DNA from: Desmodus rotundus
Taxonomy: Eukaryota; Chordata; Mammalia; Chiroptera; Phyllostomidae
DNA: 64,000 nt
Assembly: GCF_022682495.2 (NCBI RefSeq)
Contig: NC_071398.1
Span: 90,919,705-90,983,704 of the forward strand
Direction: 5' to 3'
In this document: positions 43,741-53,559 of the stretch, piece by piece
Layout of the letters: every line of letters begins with the position of its first letter
How positions within the stretch are numbered: the stretch's first letter is position 1
Translations under genes and position numbers: made by a program
The notes under the pieces: generated by a model
The model's input: only the letters and a program-made list of their open reading frames with translations
Database searches by the model: none
Told to the model about the DNA's origin: nothing

Positions 43741-44164
43741 ATATAAATTTCATGGGTATATATGGTGAGGATTGTATCAAAGGTTTCTTGACGTATTCAT
43801 GATGGAAGCAGGAGGATGAGAAAACTGGTTTAAAGGATAAAAGGTGGTCATTGGAGAGAGAAAGAACGATTCAGTAAGGCTGCAACATTCGATACAAAAA
43901 TTGTTATTATCCTGCAAGTAAATGAACCATGATCTTTGGGGCCATCTTTTCTAGCAGACGAAAGTAATTTGCAAAAATCATCTGTGCCATGTAAATTTTC
44001 TAACCGTGAAAAACTACTTGGACTCCAAGACCTGAACAATAGTAAATTGTACATCAAAGCTACTTCCCTAGAGAATCTTATCAGGACGCTTAGGCGGGTT
44101 GGCAGACTTTGAAAGGTCATGATGTGGTCCTTCTGCCTTGTTTCCAAGTTTTAGATCATTTTGC

Positions 44165-44375
44165 TTAAAGAGATTAAATGCATCGAGGATCATAAAGCCC
44201 TTAGAGTGGTGCCTACTGATTGTTCAGTAAATATCAGGTGTTAGCATCATAAGTTGCCTGATGGGGAATTAGATGTTTTACCCCAAGTGGTTGTTAGGAT
44301 AATCAAATCAGACTGTATAAGTTCTTAGCACCATGCCCGGCACATAGTAAGCACTGAAAAAATCTGAGCTGTTGT
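44165..44375 (+). mobile_element. Two consecutive MIR 3' ends
   Basis: The first copy (about 44165-44245) has GAGATTAAATGCATCGAGGA and TTCAGTAAATATCAGGTGTT. The second (about 44285-44375) has GTTAGGATAATCAAATCAGA, CATGCCCGGCACATAGTAAG and CACTGAAAAAAT. Both are the 3' part of MIR in the same orientation, side by side. Confidence 0.8.
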
Positions 44376-45199
44376 TACTGGTTGCTAGGATATCAGAAAC
44401 TATAAATCATGTAGTGTCATCATCCTAAGAATCCACGACAGCCACTTTGCACATAACAACCTCTGTGAATGTTACCATCATTAACATGTAAAGAACACAC
44501 AGCATTCAGGTAGTTTCAATGCCAATGCTGTGTGTTCTTATCAAATGGCCTTAATTTGTTCTGAGTTATATGAAGAATACCAGAAACCCTTCTGGTGTTC
44601 TTCTGAAAAGAAGGTAAAGCTTCTTTTCAGAATAATCAGTCTGCTGGTCAACTTAGTCGGGGTCCACAGAATCTCACTGACCAGTCTGGCCTTTATGGTC
44701 CCAGTTTATGGAATTCATTTTCACAGGGAGCAAATGTATTACTCACTTTCTTATAGTGCTGCGCGAGGATGTCTGTCTCACGTCTACTGTGCCAGATTAC
44801 TCATCCTCACAATGCCTCATGAACGCGATCATGCTTTGCTGCCATGGGGACTGTGCCCACTTTCTGTGATCCTTTCTTCTCCAGGGAATGCCCAGGATCC
44901 ACAGAGAGATTGGGGGTGAAAGGGGTGCCCAATTAAGAAATGAGGACAGATAATTTTTTTCTACTGTCTGTATTCATTTCATTAGCGATGTTTATACTTA
45001 CTGAAAACTAGCCTTTATTTAGAGCTCATCCCCCAAAAATGAAGCCTTGGAGGCAAGAGAGTCCTTTTTCATTCACACGGAACTATTCTTGAGTACTCAC
45101 CCCCTGCGATATTCCACTGTCATCTGGCGCCTCATTTAATTTACTCTAAGGACAAAGATTAGGCTTTGGGTGGATTGTTTCATACCCAGCACAGTTGTG
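44376..45199. other. Unassigned DNA with a perfect hairpin
   Basis: It holds the 16-bp hairpin at 44491-44539. The 129-codon plus frame at 44530-44919 starts in the right arm of that hairpin and has no recognisable domain. I do not call it a gene. Confidence 0.4.
44491..44539. repeat. Perfect 16-bp inverted repeat, 17-nt loop
   Basis: AAGAACACACAGCATT (44491-44506) and AATGCTGTGTGTTCTT (44524-44539) are exact reverse complements separated by 17 nt. It is not within a repeat I recognise. Confidence 0.9.
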
Positions 45200-45785
45200 G
45201 GATTGAGAATCCTATCAGAGAGGAAAATCTTTTCCTCTCTCCTCTGAGGGTCAGGCCTGTGAATTAAACTAACAAAAAGCAGAGTGTCGGGAGAAAAGGC
45301 ACACAATATTTTGTAATATTTATATGCACAGGAGTCCACAGAACGGATGGGGCGTTCAAGCGGTTAGACTCAGGTCTTCTGTACCATTGCAACAAAGAAA
45401 AGGGGTTTTAGAAGGTCGGTCTGTACAGATTCCTCTCAATGTTAACGTCCAGTCTGTCTTCGAGGGATGACAGATAAATCATGAGCAAGTGACTGGGAAA
45501 TACATGGGGCAGGGAGAAGCTACTGGAGGATAAGTGTTGTTTTAGTTCTGTTCAGGCAAACTCACCTCAAAGTCAACTCTCATCTCCAGTAATGAGAGTG
45601 CTCTTCCCTCCTTGGCGAGGGTGGGTACCTTCCTCCAAGGGAAGTCTGTCCAGCTGTTAAGAAGGTAAGGGGATGGCAGAGAACTCTTCCTAGGTCTGTT
45701 GATTTTTAATTGCGTGCACCTCAAAATAATTTTTATGCCCAAGTGGCATGCTCTGGAGTAGCACACTCTGGACCCCTTTAACGAC
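45200..45785 (-). mobile_element. ERV-type LTR copy 1, minus strand
   Basis: It aligns throughout with the copy at 46.3 kb: both have GGCCTGTGAATTAA near one end, a TTCGGTACCA/TTCTGTACCA block, CTCTGGTAATAAGAATGTTC versus CTCCAGTAATGAGAGTGCTC, and an AAATAAT..TATG end. The orientation is deduced from the AATAAA-like signal and terminal block on the minus strand. It is a decayed endogenous-retrovirus LTR with no coding part. Confidence 0.6.
45217..45240. repeat. Perfect 11-bp palindromic arms
   Basis: AGAGAGGAAAA (45217-45227) and TTTTCCTCTCT (45230-45240) are separated by 2 nt. It lies at the lower-coordinate end of LTR copy 1. Confidence 0.85.
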
Positions 45786-46324
45786 CACTCTGCATACAAG
45801 GCGGCAAGGAAAGAAAGGAGAAATGGGCTGTAGGAGCTACTTTGAGCAGCTTCATATAATCCAGTTACAGCTCTCAAGGACCGTAAAGCCTGGAATCTCA
45901 CTCCTGTTTAAGGGGACCAAAGGCAACTCAGCACCCTTGCACCTTCTCAAAGGAGAAGCAAAATTGCTCTCATTGGAGGTTCCTCCTCATTTCTCCACCA
46001 TAAGATTCCAGGGCATGGAGAAAACAGAAGATCGGTATTTAATTATACCATGTGACATTAACAGGGATGAGAAAACCACTCAGCCTTTTGTTAGGAAAGC
46101 AGCCTCAATGGATTGCTAAAGTTTTTGATCAATAAGCAAATATATCTGAGGTCTGTTGCTTTCCCTCACTTTCTTAGGCATCCTGAACTGTAGACTGAGA
46201 GACCTAAGTGCTGCAACTGTGGGAACTTGGAACTGGAAGGAACCATTTCTATTCAAAGGCAGGGTTCCTGTTTACACTGAGCCTTTAATAGTTAGTTCTT
46301 CACATGGGTAGGGGAAGAGAGACT
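45786..46324. other. Sequence between the two LTR copies
   Basis: About 540 bp separate two same-orientation LTRs. I recognise no retroviral gag, pol or env motif and no clear primer-binding site. It may be an eroded internal region or unrelated DNA. The 123-codon plus frame at 45748-46119 has no known domain. Confidence 0.35.
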
Positions 46325-46860
46325 TTCTGCTTCCCTCTTAGGCTCTATATCTGAGGCCTGTGAATTAACAGACAAAAGGCAGATTAACAGGAAAAATATA
46401 CAAATTTTATTTGATGGTAATATTATTATGTGTCACAGGGGGCTACATAGAAAGACATGAAAACCCCGAAGAAGCAGTTGGACACGGGCTTCGGTACCAA
46501 ATACTGATGCACTATAAAGCCAAAAGGGTTTGGGACTGGAGTGGTGCACCAGGTGTGCTGTGACTAGGAATTAATTGGGGACACTAGTGAATATAAAGGT
46601 TATTTTAGGAAGGTTTGTTTGTACAGACTTTTCTTGGTATCATCCTCTTGTCTCTGGTAATAAGAATGTTCTCTTCCTGATGCAGGGTGGGCACATTTCT
46701 CGGGGAAATTTTATGACCTACTTTCAGGTAGAAAGGGGAGGTCAGAGGCCCCTTCCTGTACTTGTTGTTTCTTGATTGTCTTTAGCTTGAAATAATCAAT
46801 ATGTCGAATCAACATATAATTTGGGGAAGCCAATATGCTTCCCCAAATTAGATTTTAAGG
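46325..46860 (-). mobile_element. ERV-type LTR copy 2, minus strand
   Basis: It is the partner of copy 1. The minus strand has an AAATAAAATTTGT polyadenylation-type segment (about 46404-46416 on the plus strand) and the terminal block CTTTTGTCTGTTAATTCACA (about 46363-46382). It also has the CATATTGATT block at the far end. That order matches the plus-strand LTR at 14374-14868. A perfect hairpin sits at its higher-coordinate edge. Confidence 0.65.
46817..46850. repeat. Perfect 14-bp hairpin, 6-nt loop
   Basis: TAATTTGGGGAAGC (46817-46830), loop CAATAT, and GCTTCCCCAAATTA (46837-46850). It lies at the outer edge of LTR copy 2. Confidence 0.92.
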
Positions 46861-47271
46861 TGGTATTATCTGGTCCTCTTCACATGGTTTGAAGTTCCAT
46901 TTTTTTAAATATAAAATATGGGGAATGTTATTGGAAGAGAGATCCCTCTTTACATGACTTGATTTTTGTTTACAATATGCTTTGTTATTTTTAATTGAGG
47001 TATAATTGACATACAGCATTAATTTCAGGTGTACAACCTATTGAATCAATATTTGTATATATTGCAAAATTATTACTACAGTAAGTCCATCACCATACAC
47101 AATTACAATTATTTTCTTGTGATGAGAACTTTTACAATTTACTCTCTTAGCAACTATCAAATATGCAATACAGTATTATTAACTATAGTCGCCACGCTGC
47201 ACATCACACCCCAGGACCTATTATAAGGGGAAGTCTGCACCTCTTGGCCCCTTTTACCCATGTCCTGTTCT

Positions 47272-47294
47272 CCCCCCACCCCCACCCCCACCCC
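47272..47294 (-). repeat. G-quadruplex-type motif on the minus strand
   Basis: Four C runs of 4 to 6 bases separated by single A's give four G runs on the minus strand, which is the L1 sense strand. It is the L1 3' UTR purine tract. Confidence 0.8.
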
Positions 47295-47872
47295 ATGCAA
47301 CCACCAACCTCTTTTCTCTATGAGGTTTTTTAAAGTTCCACACGTAAGTGAAATCATATGGCATTTGTCTGTCTCTGTCTGACTTATTTTACTTAGCGTA
47401 ATACCCTCAAGGTCCATCAAAGTCACAGAATGGCAAGATTTCATTATTTTTGTGGCTGAATAATAATCCTTTTTTTATGTACCACGTTTTTACTAACTCA
47501 ACCGTCAAGGTACACCGGGGTTGTTTTTATATCTTGTGTATTGTAAATAATTCTGCGGTGAGTGTGGGGGTGCAGATATCTCTTTGAGATGGTGTTTTCA
47601 TTTTCTTTGGATAAATACCCAGAAGTGGAATTGCTGGATCATATGGCAGTTCTATTTTAAATTTTTTGAGGGACTGTCATTCTGTTTTCCATAGTGGCTG
47701 CACTAATTTACATTCCCACCAACAGTGCAAAAGGGTTCCCTCTTCTACACATCTTCACCAACTTGTTATTTGTTATCTTTTGGATAATAGCCATTCTAGC
47801 AAGTCTGAGGTGTTACCACATTGCAGGGTTTTTGATTTGCATTTTACTTATGACAAGTAATATTGGCGATCT

Positions 47873-47968
47873 TTTTATGTACTTGTTGGCCCTCTTATGT
47901 CTTATTTGAAAAAATGTCATCATTTTATGTATTTGTTGGCCCTTGATGTCTTATTTGTAAAAAGGTCA
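47873..47968. repeat. 50-bp tandem duplication inside L1
   Basis: TTTTATGTACTTGTTGGCCC (from 47873) recurs as TTTTATGTATTTGTTGGCCC (from 47923). The similarity continues through CTTATTTG and AAAA..GTCA. The second unit is a few bases shorter. Confidence 0.85.
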
Positions 47969-48835
47969 ATTTAGATCTTCCCATTTTTTAATTGAATCTT
48001 TTATTTTTTTATATTGAGTCATATGAGTTCTTTATATATTTGGGATATTAAGTCCTTATTAGGTATATGATTTGCAAATATTTGCTCCCATTCAGTAGGT
48101 TGTCTTTTCATTTAGTTGATGGTTTCCTTTGCTGTGCATTAGATTTTTAGTTTGATATAGTTCCAATTATTTTTGCTTTTGTTGCCTTTGATTTTGGTGT
48201 CAGATCCAAAAACCATCATCACCAAGACTGAAGTTAAATAGCTCACCATCTATCTTTTCTTGTAGGAGTTTTATAGCCTCAGTTAGTACAGTCAAACCTT
48301 TAATCCATTTTGAGTTAACTTGTGTGTGTGGTGAAAGGTAGTGGTCAAGCCCCATCCTTTTGTGTCCAGTCTCCTGACACTGTTGAAGAGACTGTCCTTG
48401 TCCCATTGGTCTCTCTGTCACAGATTAGTTGACCGTGTGCACATGGGTTTACTTCTGGGCTCTCTCTTCTCTTCCCCGATGTATGTGTCTGTTTTTATGC
48501 CACGGCTGTGTTATTTTGATTATTATTGCTTTGTAATATGGTCTAAGGTCTGGGAGCATGATGACTCCAGCTCTGTTTGTCTCAAGATTGCTTTGGCTAT
48601 TCAAGGTCTTTTGTGGTTCCAAAGAGGATTGCTTTAGGATTGTTTGCTCTATTGCTGTGAAAAAATGCCATTGGAAGTTTATTTGGGATCGCAGTGACCC
48701 TGTAGACTGCTTTGCCTAGTGTAAACATTTTAACAATGTTATTTCAATCCATGAGCATCTCTCTTTATTTATTTGTGTCTTCTTCAATTTCTCTCATTAG
48801 TGCCTGACAGTTTTTGGTAACGTTCCATCTTCTAG

Positions 48836-49234
48836 TCACTTTCTTGTGCCCAGAAGTGATCACAATTCTCCAAGTGTATATGCTGTAATCGGTGTATGTG
48901 TAACAAAGCCACCACCTCCATCTTTCAAATACAGTCTCACGGTCATGCTGCCGAAGTTGAATCAGTTCTTTGGCTGTCTCAGCTTGGAGTATTGATTCAT
49001 CCTCAGCCGCTTGTCACATGATTCCCAGTCTCTCTCACATGTGCTGTTGTAAGCTCCTTCTTCTCTACCTTTTGCTTGTACAGGTGCTTTCTTGGAATAA
49101 GAGCCAACTCTGGCACTCAAGTATTCTTGGGTGTGGACCTTTTTAACTGGTTCATTCATTCAGGATTTTTTACGATCTTCTGCTATCCTGCAGTCATTCT
49201 TCTGGGAATATAAATTAATGAATATGGTGGCCAT
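48836..49234. other. Unassigned DNA, possible decayed coding relic
   Basis: Between two LINEs the minus strand has a 65-codon open frame (48962-49159) that flips, near its end, into another frame with coding-like composition. I do not recognise the protein. It could be a fragment of a processed pseudogene or chance. Confidence 0.25.
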
Positions 49235-50420
49235 AGTCCTCGGCCTCATGAATCTTTCAGTCCAATAAAGAATAGGACCAATTAGTCTAATGGGTATATA
49301 TAAAGGATAAGAGCTCTAACAGGAAGTACAGAACACTATGGTAGGACTTGTGGCTTAGGCTTGGTGGATCAAGAAAGACATTTTGGAGGAAATTTTGCTA
49401 TAAGTTATATGGAATATATTATAAATTATATGCTAGCTGAACAGTGACAGAGATGTAGGCATTGGTCAATCAAAAAGAGAGGAATAATGATATGCCAAAT
49501 AAAAAAAGCATAAGCAAAGACAAGAGAAGATCTTCTAGGCTCTGGTTAGGAAGGAGGATCAGGAAGTAGCAGGGGAGAACATGCAGTAGAGCTAAGCCAG
49601 GTTGGAGTTTAAACTTTATCCTAAAAGAAATAGGGAACTATGATATGATGTAAAGAAAGGAGTGGCATGAGACCTTCACTCTAGAAATACCACTCTGGCT
49701 GCAAAGTGAGGAATAGACTGGAGAGAGAGACAATGCTGAAGGCAGGGAGACCGTGTGGGCTGTTGCGTCATTCCAGGGGAGGGATGGTCGTGTTCTGAAA
49801 TGTGGTAGCAACAGTGGTGAGGGAGAAAAGTGAAGGGATGAAGGGGATCTTTAAAGGTAGAAATGACAGGTACCTGCTGAAAGATTAGCCCTAGGGGGTA
49901 AATGAGGAGGTGGTAAAAGTAATACCTGAGGTTTTTCTACTTGAATGCTTGGGTGAACACCTGGCACATTCACTGAGAGACAGAACCTAGGTGGAGGAGC
50001 GAGTGTTCTCTTGTGTTTGCTGTTTGTTTCCCTGGGCACAGGCTGGGTGACGCGTTCTGTTCCGCACATGCTGAGTTTGGACTGACAGTGGAGATGTCAA
50101 GTGTGCAGCTGAAAACGGGAATGTCAGTCTGAATGGCAGATTCAAGCTGGAGTTAGAGGTCTGGGAATCATCAGTGTGGTGATGGGAAGCGAGCGCAGCG
50201 GAGGGGGGTGAGAGGTTCAGGGGTAAGCAGAGACGAGAATGGAAGAAATCCAACCATTTTAATTTTGGAAGAGGCAGAGGACTCCGCAAAGGAAGAAAAA
50301 AATGAAACATCTAGAGCTACAGATGGAAAACCAGCAGGGAGCTCTCGGAAGGGGGAAGCCATCAACTGCACCAAATACTGCTGAGAGGTCATCCAGGGTA
50401 TTGCTTTCGTTGCAATTCTG
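49235..50420 (-). mobile_element. Long L2 LINE, antisense (about 1.2 kb)
   Basis: The antisense L2 order is well kept: GATCTTCTAGGCTCTGGTTA, AGTTTAAACTTTATCCTAAA, GGAGTGGCATGAGACCTTCA, ACCACTCTGGCTGCAAAGTG (49690-49709), GCGTCATTCCAGGGGAGGGA, GGAGATGTCAAGTGTGCAGC (50090-50109), CTGGGAATCATCAGTGTGG, and AAATACTGCTGAGAGGTCAT (50372-50391). This spans much of the L2 reverse-transcriptase C-terminal region. No frame is intact. Confidence 0.75.
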
Positions 50421-50469
50421 TTATCCAAACCTCAGCGAGTGTGTCGCTGTATTCGCCCGTTCTTTCCCT

Positions 50470-50560
50470 TAAGCAAATGTGTATTGAACCCTTACTGTAT
50501 ACCAGATACTCTTCTAGGTCCTGGGGCTATAGTACTTAAGGAAATAAAGACTGTCTGTAA
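50470..50560 (-). mobile_element. L2 3' end, antisense
   Basis: GTGTATTGAACCCTTACTGT, then ATACTCTTCTAGGTCCTGGG and GCTATAGTACTTAAG are the reverse of the L2 3' end. Confidence 0.7.
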
Positions 50561-50689
50561 GGCAGGTTAGAATGTTCAACCAGACTAAGAAGACAGCGTC
50601 CTGTCTTGTTCTCTGTAATTTGGAAATCGACATCCTTGGGTTTCAGCTAACTTCAACCATCCCAATAACATCTGATTGATATTTTGTTT

Positions 50690-50870
50690 TCTTCCCCCAA
50701 GAGAATCTCATGAGAGACCTTGTCAGATGGCACGTCAAATGCCATATTGAAATCCAAGTATAGCATGCTTCATGCATTTTCCTGGTCTCCTGGGGTAGCG
50801 GTATCTGTGACTAATTATTTCTACTTTCTGGGAGATGAAATTGTCAGAAAATCAAGTTTTGAAACTTGTC
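50690..50870 (-). mobile_element. CR1/L3 LINE fragment, antisense
   Basis: GAATCTCATGAGAGACCTTG, TCAAATGCCATATTGAAATC, CAAGTATAGCATGC and TTTCCTGGTCTCCTGGGGTA match the reverse complement of the CR1/L3 reverse-transcriptase C-terminal region (the block encoding a sequence like ..YLDFSKAFD..). Very old. Confidence 0.6.
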
Positions 50871-50914
50871 AGACACTTGGGTCCGAACCAACAAATTCAG
50901 CACACAGACTATCC

Positions 50915-51020
50915 AGTGTCTACTGAGTACCTGCTTTGGATAAGGCGCTGTCTGTTCTAGGTACCGGGATACCATGGAGGTCAAAACAGACGGCGTCCCC
51001 AGCTGCTCACAGAAGGTGAG
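50915..51020 (-). mobile_element. L2 3' end, antisense
   Basis: GTGTCTACTGAGTACCTGCT, then GGCGCTGTCTGTTCTAGGTA and CCGGGATACCATGGAGG resemble the reversed L2 terminus. Confidence 0.6.
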
Positions 51021-51604
51021 GTAGGGTAGTGCTTATGGCAGATAAGGTTTCCTTGAGTGTAATGTGAGGGAGCACATACCTACTTTATGGCCTTTAGGGT
51101 ATTCCCACGAAAAGGTAACCATCTGGCAGGTCCACAGTTCTAAAAGTATGCGCCTCTGTTGCAGTGGGCATGTTTACAGGACAGATGATGGCCAGATAAG
51201 TAAGCGACTGTTCCGTGACAGATTCAAGTGGGGAGCTGCAGGTGGGGCCATAAGGAACATAGAGGCTTTATGCTGAAAGAAAAGAAGTCACAAGGCCAAA
51301 GGGCATTGCAGTGGCTTCAGGTATGGGACTGACATTGAACACGGGGCTGCAGTGGGGATGGAACTCTTCCCGGTGGCCACTGTGACGTGGTTGTCCAGGG
51401 GCCCACACCTCAAGTCCCTAGGACAGAGTCCTGATTTCCCTCCCCCCTGAGCCTTTCCCTGAAAGAAACTGATGGTTCTTTCATTTATGTGGCATTTAAA
51501 AAAATACATATACCTGGACCCTCGTCCAGAACTTCTCTTCTTCAACAAAACAGTTCAACAACAGTCAGAGCTATTTCACTGATGTTTCATACAATAAGCT
51601 AAAC
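51021..51604. other. Unassigned DNA
   Basis: No gene or repeat is recognised. Confidence 0.4.
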
Positions 51605-51878
51605 CAGTGACTGAGCCTTTTTCATCTCACGGCACACACAGACTAGTTACTAAAATTCTGTGGCACACCAAAAACTTGCCTTTTGCTGATCTGACCAATA
51701 AAAGGTGTAATTTGGTTTCATTCACACTGGAAGGTTGTTGCTGCGTTGGCTGTTGTCACTTTTTATTTGACAATCTAAAGGATAAGTGGTTAGTGCCCCT
51801 GACTAAATAGTCAGGTGTTGCATGTTTTAAACATTCTTGAGGCACACCAGTGTGCCGTGGCACACCGGTTAAAAACTG
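51605..51878. mobile_element. 274-bp hAT-type MITE
   Basis: The left end, CAGTGACTGAGCCTTTTTCA, is followed by CACGGCACACACAGACTAGT. The right end reads GTGCCGTGGCACACCGGTTA then AAAAACTG. The ends are imperfect inverted repeats sharing an inner CACGGCACAC / GTGTGCCGTG block. The interior has CTGACTAAATAGTCAG. I know this type of sequence from bat genomes. No transposase frame is present and the 8-bp target duplication is not clear. Confidence 0.7.
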
Positions 51879-51884
51879 CCGAGT

Positions 51885-52725
51885 GCAGTTGGGAAGTTGT
51901 GATGTGTGTAAAATGCCCATAAAACCATCGCCACAATCAAGAACGTGAACACATTTCTCACGCCCGAGGGTTTCCTTCTGCCCCTCTGGAATTCTTCCCT
52001 TGCACACCTTCAGCCCCACCCCCCAGACAATCAAGAATGTCATTTCTGCCACAATATGTAAAATATCATTTCCTAAAATTTTATGTAAATGAAATCAATA
52101 AGTACTCAGCATTTTTTTTTTTTTTTTGAAAACTAACCATGCCATTCGGTCAATAGTTCACTACCTTTCATGGCTGAGCGGTGTGCCCTTGTAGGGCCAT
52201 CTGACGGTTTGTTGACAGACACTTGGGTGGTTTCAAGTTTGGGATGGTTACCAATTAAGCTGCTATGGAAATTCACGTACAGGTCACTGCATGGAGTAAC
52301 ACATGCCTGCCGTTTCTCTTGGGTGAGTCCCTGGAGTGGAACCGCTCGATCATTTGGTAGTTGTATTCTTAATGTTTTAAGAAATGGCCAAACTATTTTC
52401 CAAAGTGGTTGCACCATTTAACATCCCCACTGGCAGCCGATATAAATTCTGTTCCTCCAAGTCCTTGCCACGGTCAATCGTTTTAAATTTCAGTCATTTT
52501 AAAAGGTGTGTAACAGTTTCCCCTAATTATGTTGTGCATCTTTTCACAGGTTATCTATATATCTTTAGTAAAATGTGCATATCTGTTGCCTATTTGTATT
52601 GGGTCCTTTTTTTTATTATTGAGTTGTAAGGCTTTGTTATATATTCTAGATAAGTCTGTTTTCTCCCCACCCATGGCCTGTCTTTTCATCCTCTCGCCAG
52701 TATCTTTGAAAGAGAAGCTTCTTTT
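51885..52725 (-). mobile_element. Old L1 3' region, antisense
   Basis: Reversed L1 3' UTR and ORF2 end: CACAATCAAGAACGTGAACA (51932-51951), ATTAAGCTGCTATGGAAATT (52254-52273), TGGCCAAACTATTTTCCAAA (52384-52403), and ACATCCCCACTGGCAGCCGA. A T16 homopolymer is at 52112-52127. Confidence 0.8.
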
Positions 52726-53051
52726 ACTTCAATGGAATTCACTCCTTTATGACTCGCCCTCCACCATTGCTGCTCTGGTGAAAAGCGATAGTTGGGGAAG
52801 CGGAGGCGGGGACTTCGGAGACAGCGGATTTCTTACCCGGACAAGTGTATTCCCCTGGGGAACAGAATGGTACTTGGCTGCTGCTTAGGCAGATGTGCTT
52901 ACAGATACTTCAGACCTGCACATTTTAAGCTCTTAATCTACAAGAAATAATGGTAGCTCACTCTCCTAAATCCATTACAAGGAGGCTAGGTAGGGGGCGT
53001 TGTGTTATGTATCACAGAAGCTTTGGACAGGGGCTCTCAGGCTCTTGATTT
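52726..53051. other. Unassigned DNA
   Basis: Nothing recognisable, except possible continuation of L1 to about 52750. Confidence 0.35.
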
Positions 53052-53095
53052 CCTCCCCTCCCCTCCCCTCCCCTCCCTTTCCCTTCCCTCTCTTC
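53052..53095. repeat. (CCCCT)n microsatellite, minus-strand G-rich
   Basis: About five perfect CCCCT units followed by CCCTTT-type variants. The minus strand can form quadruplex-type structures. Confidence 0.9.
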
Positions 53096-53097
53096 TA

Positions 53098-53460
53098 TTG
53101 TGTGGTATTAGTTTTTTAGGGCTGCCACAGTAAAATGCTACCCACTCTAAGGCATAAACAATGGACATTTTATTTGCTCACATTTCTGGAAGTTAGAAAT
53201 CCGAGGTCAAGGTGTCAGTGGGTTTGGGTTCTTCTTGAGGCTTCTCCCTGGGCTTGCAGATGCTACCTTCCCACTGTGCCCTCCAATGGTCACCCCTTGT
53301 CGGTGTTGTCGGTGTGCTAGTCTCTTACAAGGACGTCACACATGGGGTTAGGGCCCACCCAAGTGACCTCAGTTTACCTTCATCGCCTCTTTAAAGGCCC
53401 TGTCTCCAAATCGTCACCTTCTGAGGACTGGAGATGTGGACTTCAACACAATTCAGCCCA
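53098..53460 (-). mobile_element. MaLR-type LTR (MST/MLT1), antisense
   Basis: TTTTTTAGGGCTGCCACAGT, then GGCATAAACAATGGACATTT, TCTGGAAGTTAGAAATCCGA, GTCAAGGTGTCAGTGGGTTT, GTTAGGGCCCACCCAAGTGA, and TTAAAGGCCCTGTCTCCAAA form the classical MaLR LTR in reverse. No internal region follows. Confidence 0.85.
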
Positions 53461-53559
53461 AAGCACCCACAATACAGCTATCAAAGTCCGGACATTAACA
53501 TCGATTCTATTATGTGTTGTACAGACCTGGCTGAAAGCTTGCCGGCTGCCCCGGGCAAG

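Larger units (their letters stand above)
46985..48835 (-). mobile_element. L1 ORF2 3' half and 3' UTR, antisense (1.85 kb)
   Basis: It begins with TTTTTAATTGAGGTATAATT (L1 3' end reversed) and runs through a C-rich tract at 47272-47294, AGTGAAATCATATGGCATTT (47347-47366), TACCCAGAAGTGGAATTGCT (47617-47636), and TTGATTATTATTGCTTTGTA (48517-48536). These are L1 ORF2 in reverse. Frames are broken. A 50-bp tandem duplication lies at 47873-47968. Confidence 0.9.

Noticed and set aside
44491..44539. microRNA precursor
   Set aside because: The stem is only 16 bp with a 17-nt loop, too short for a typical pre-miRNA. I keep it as a structural finding only.
44530..44919. 129-codon plus-strand frame next to the 16-bp hairpin
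   Set aside because: Starts inside the hairpin arm, no known domain and no sign of conservation that I can judge.
47272..47294. CRISPR-like or satellite array from short C-rich repeats
   Set aside because: The units are single-base-spaced C runs inside an L1 3' UTR, and the genome is mammalian.
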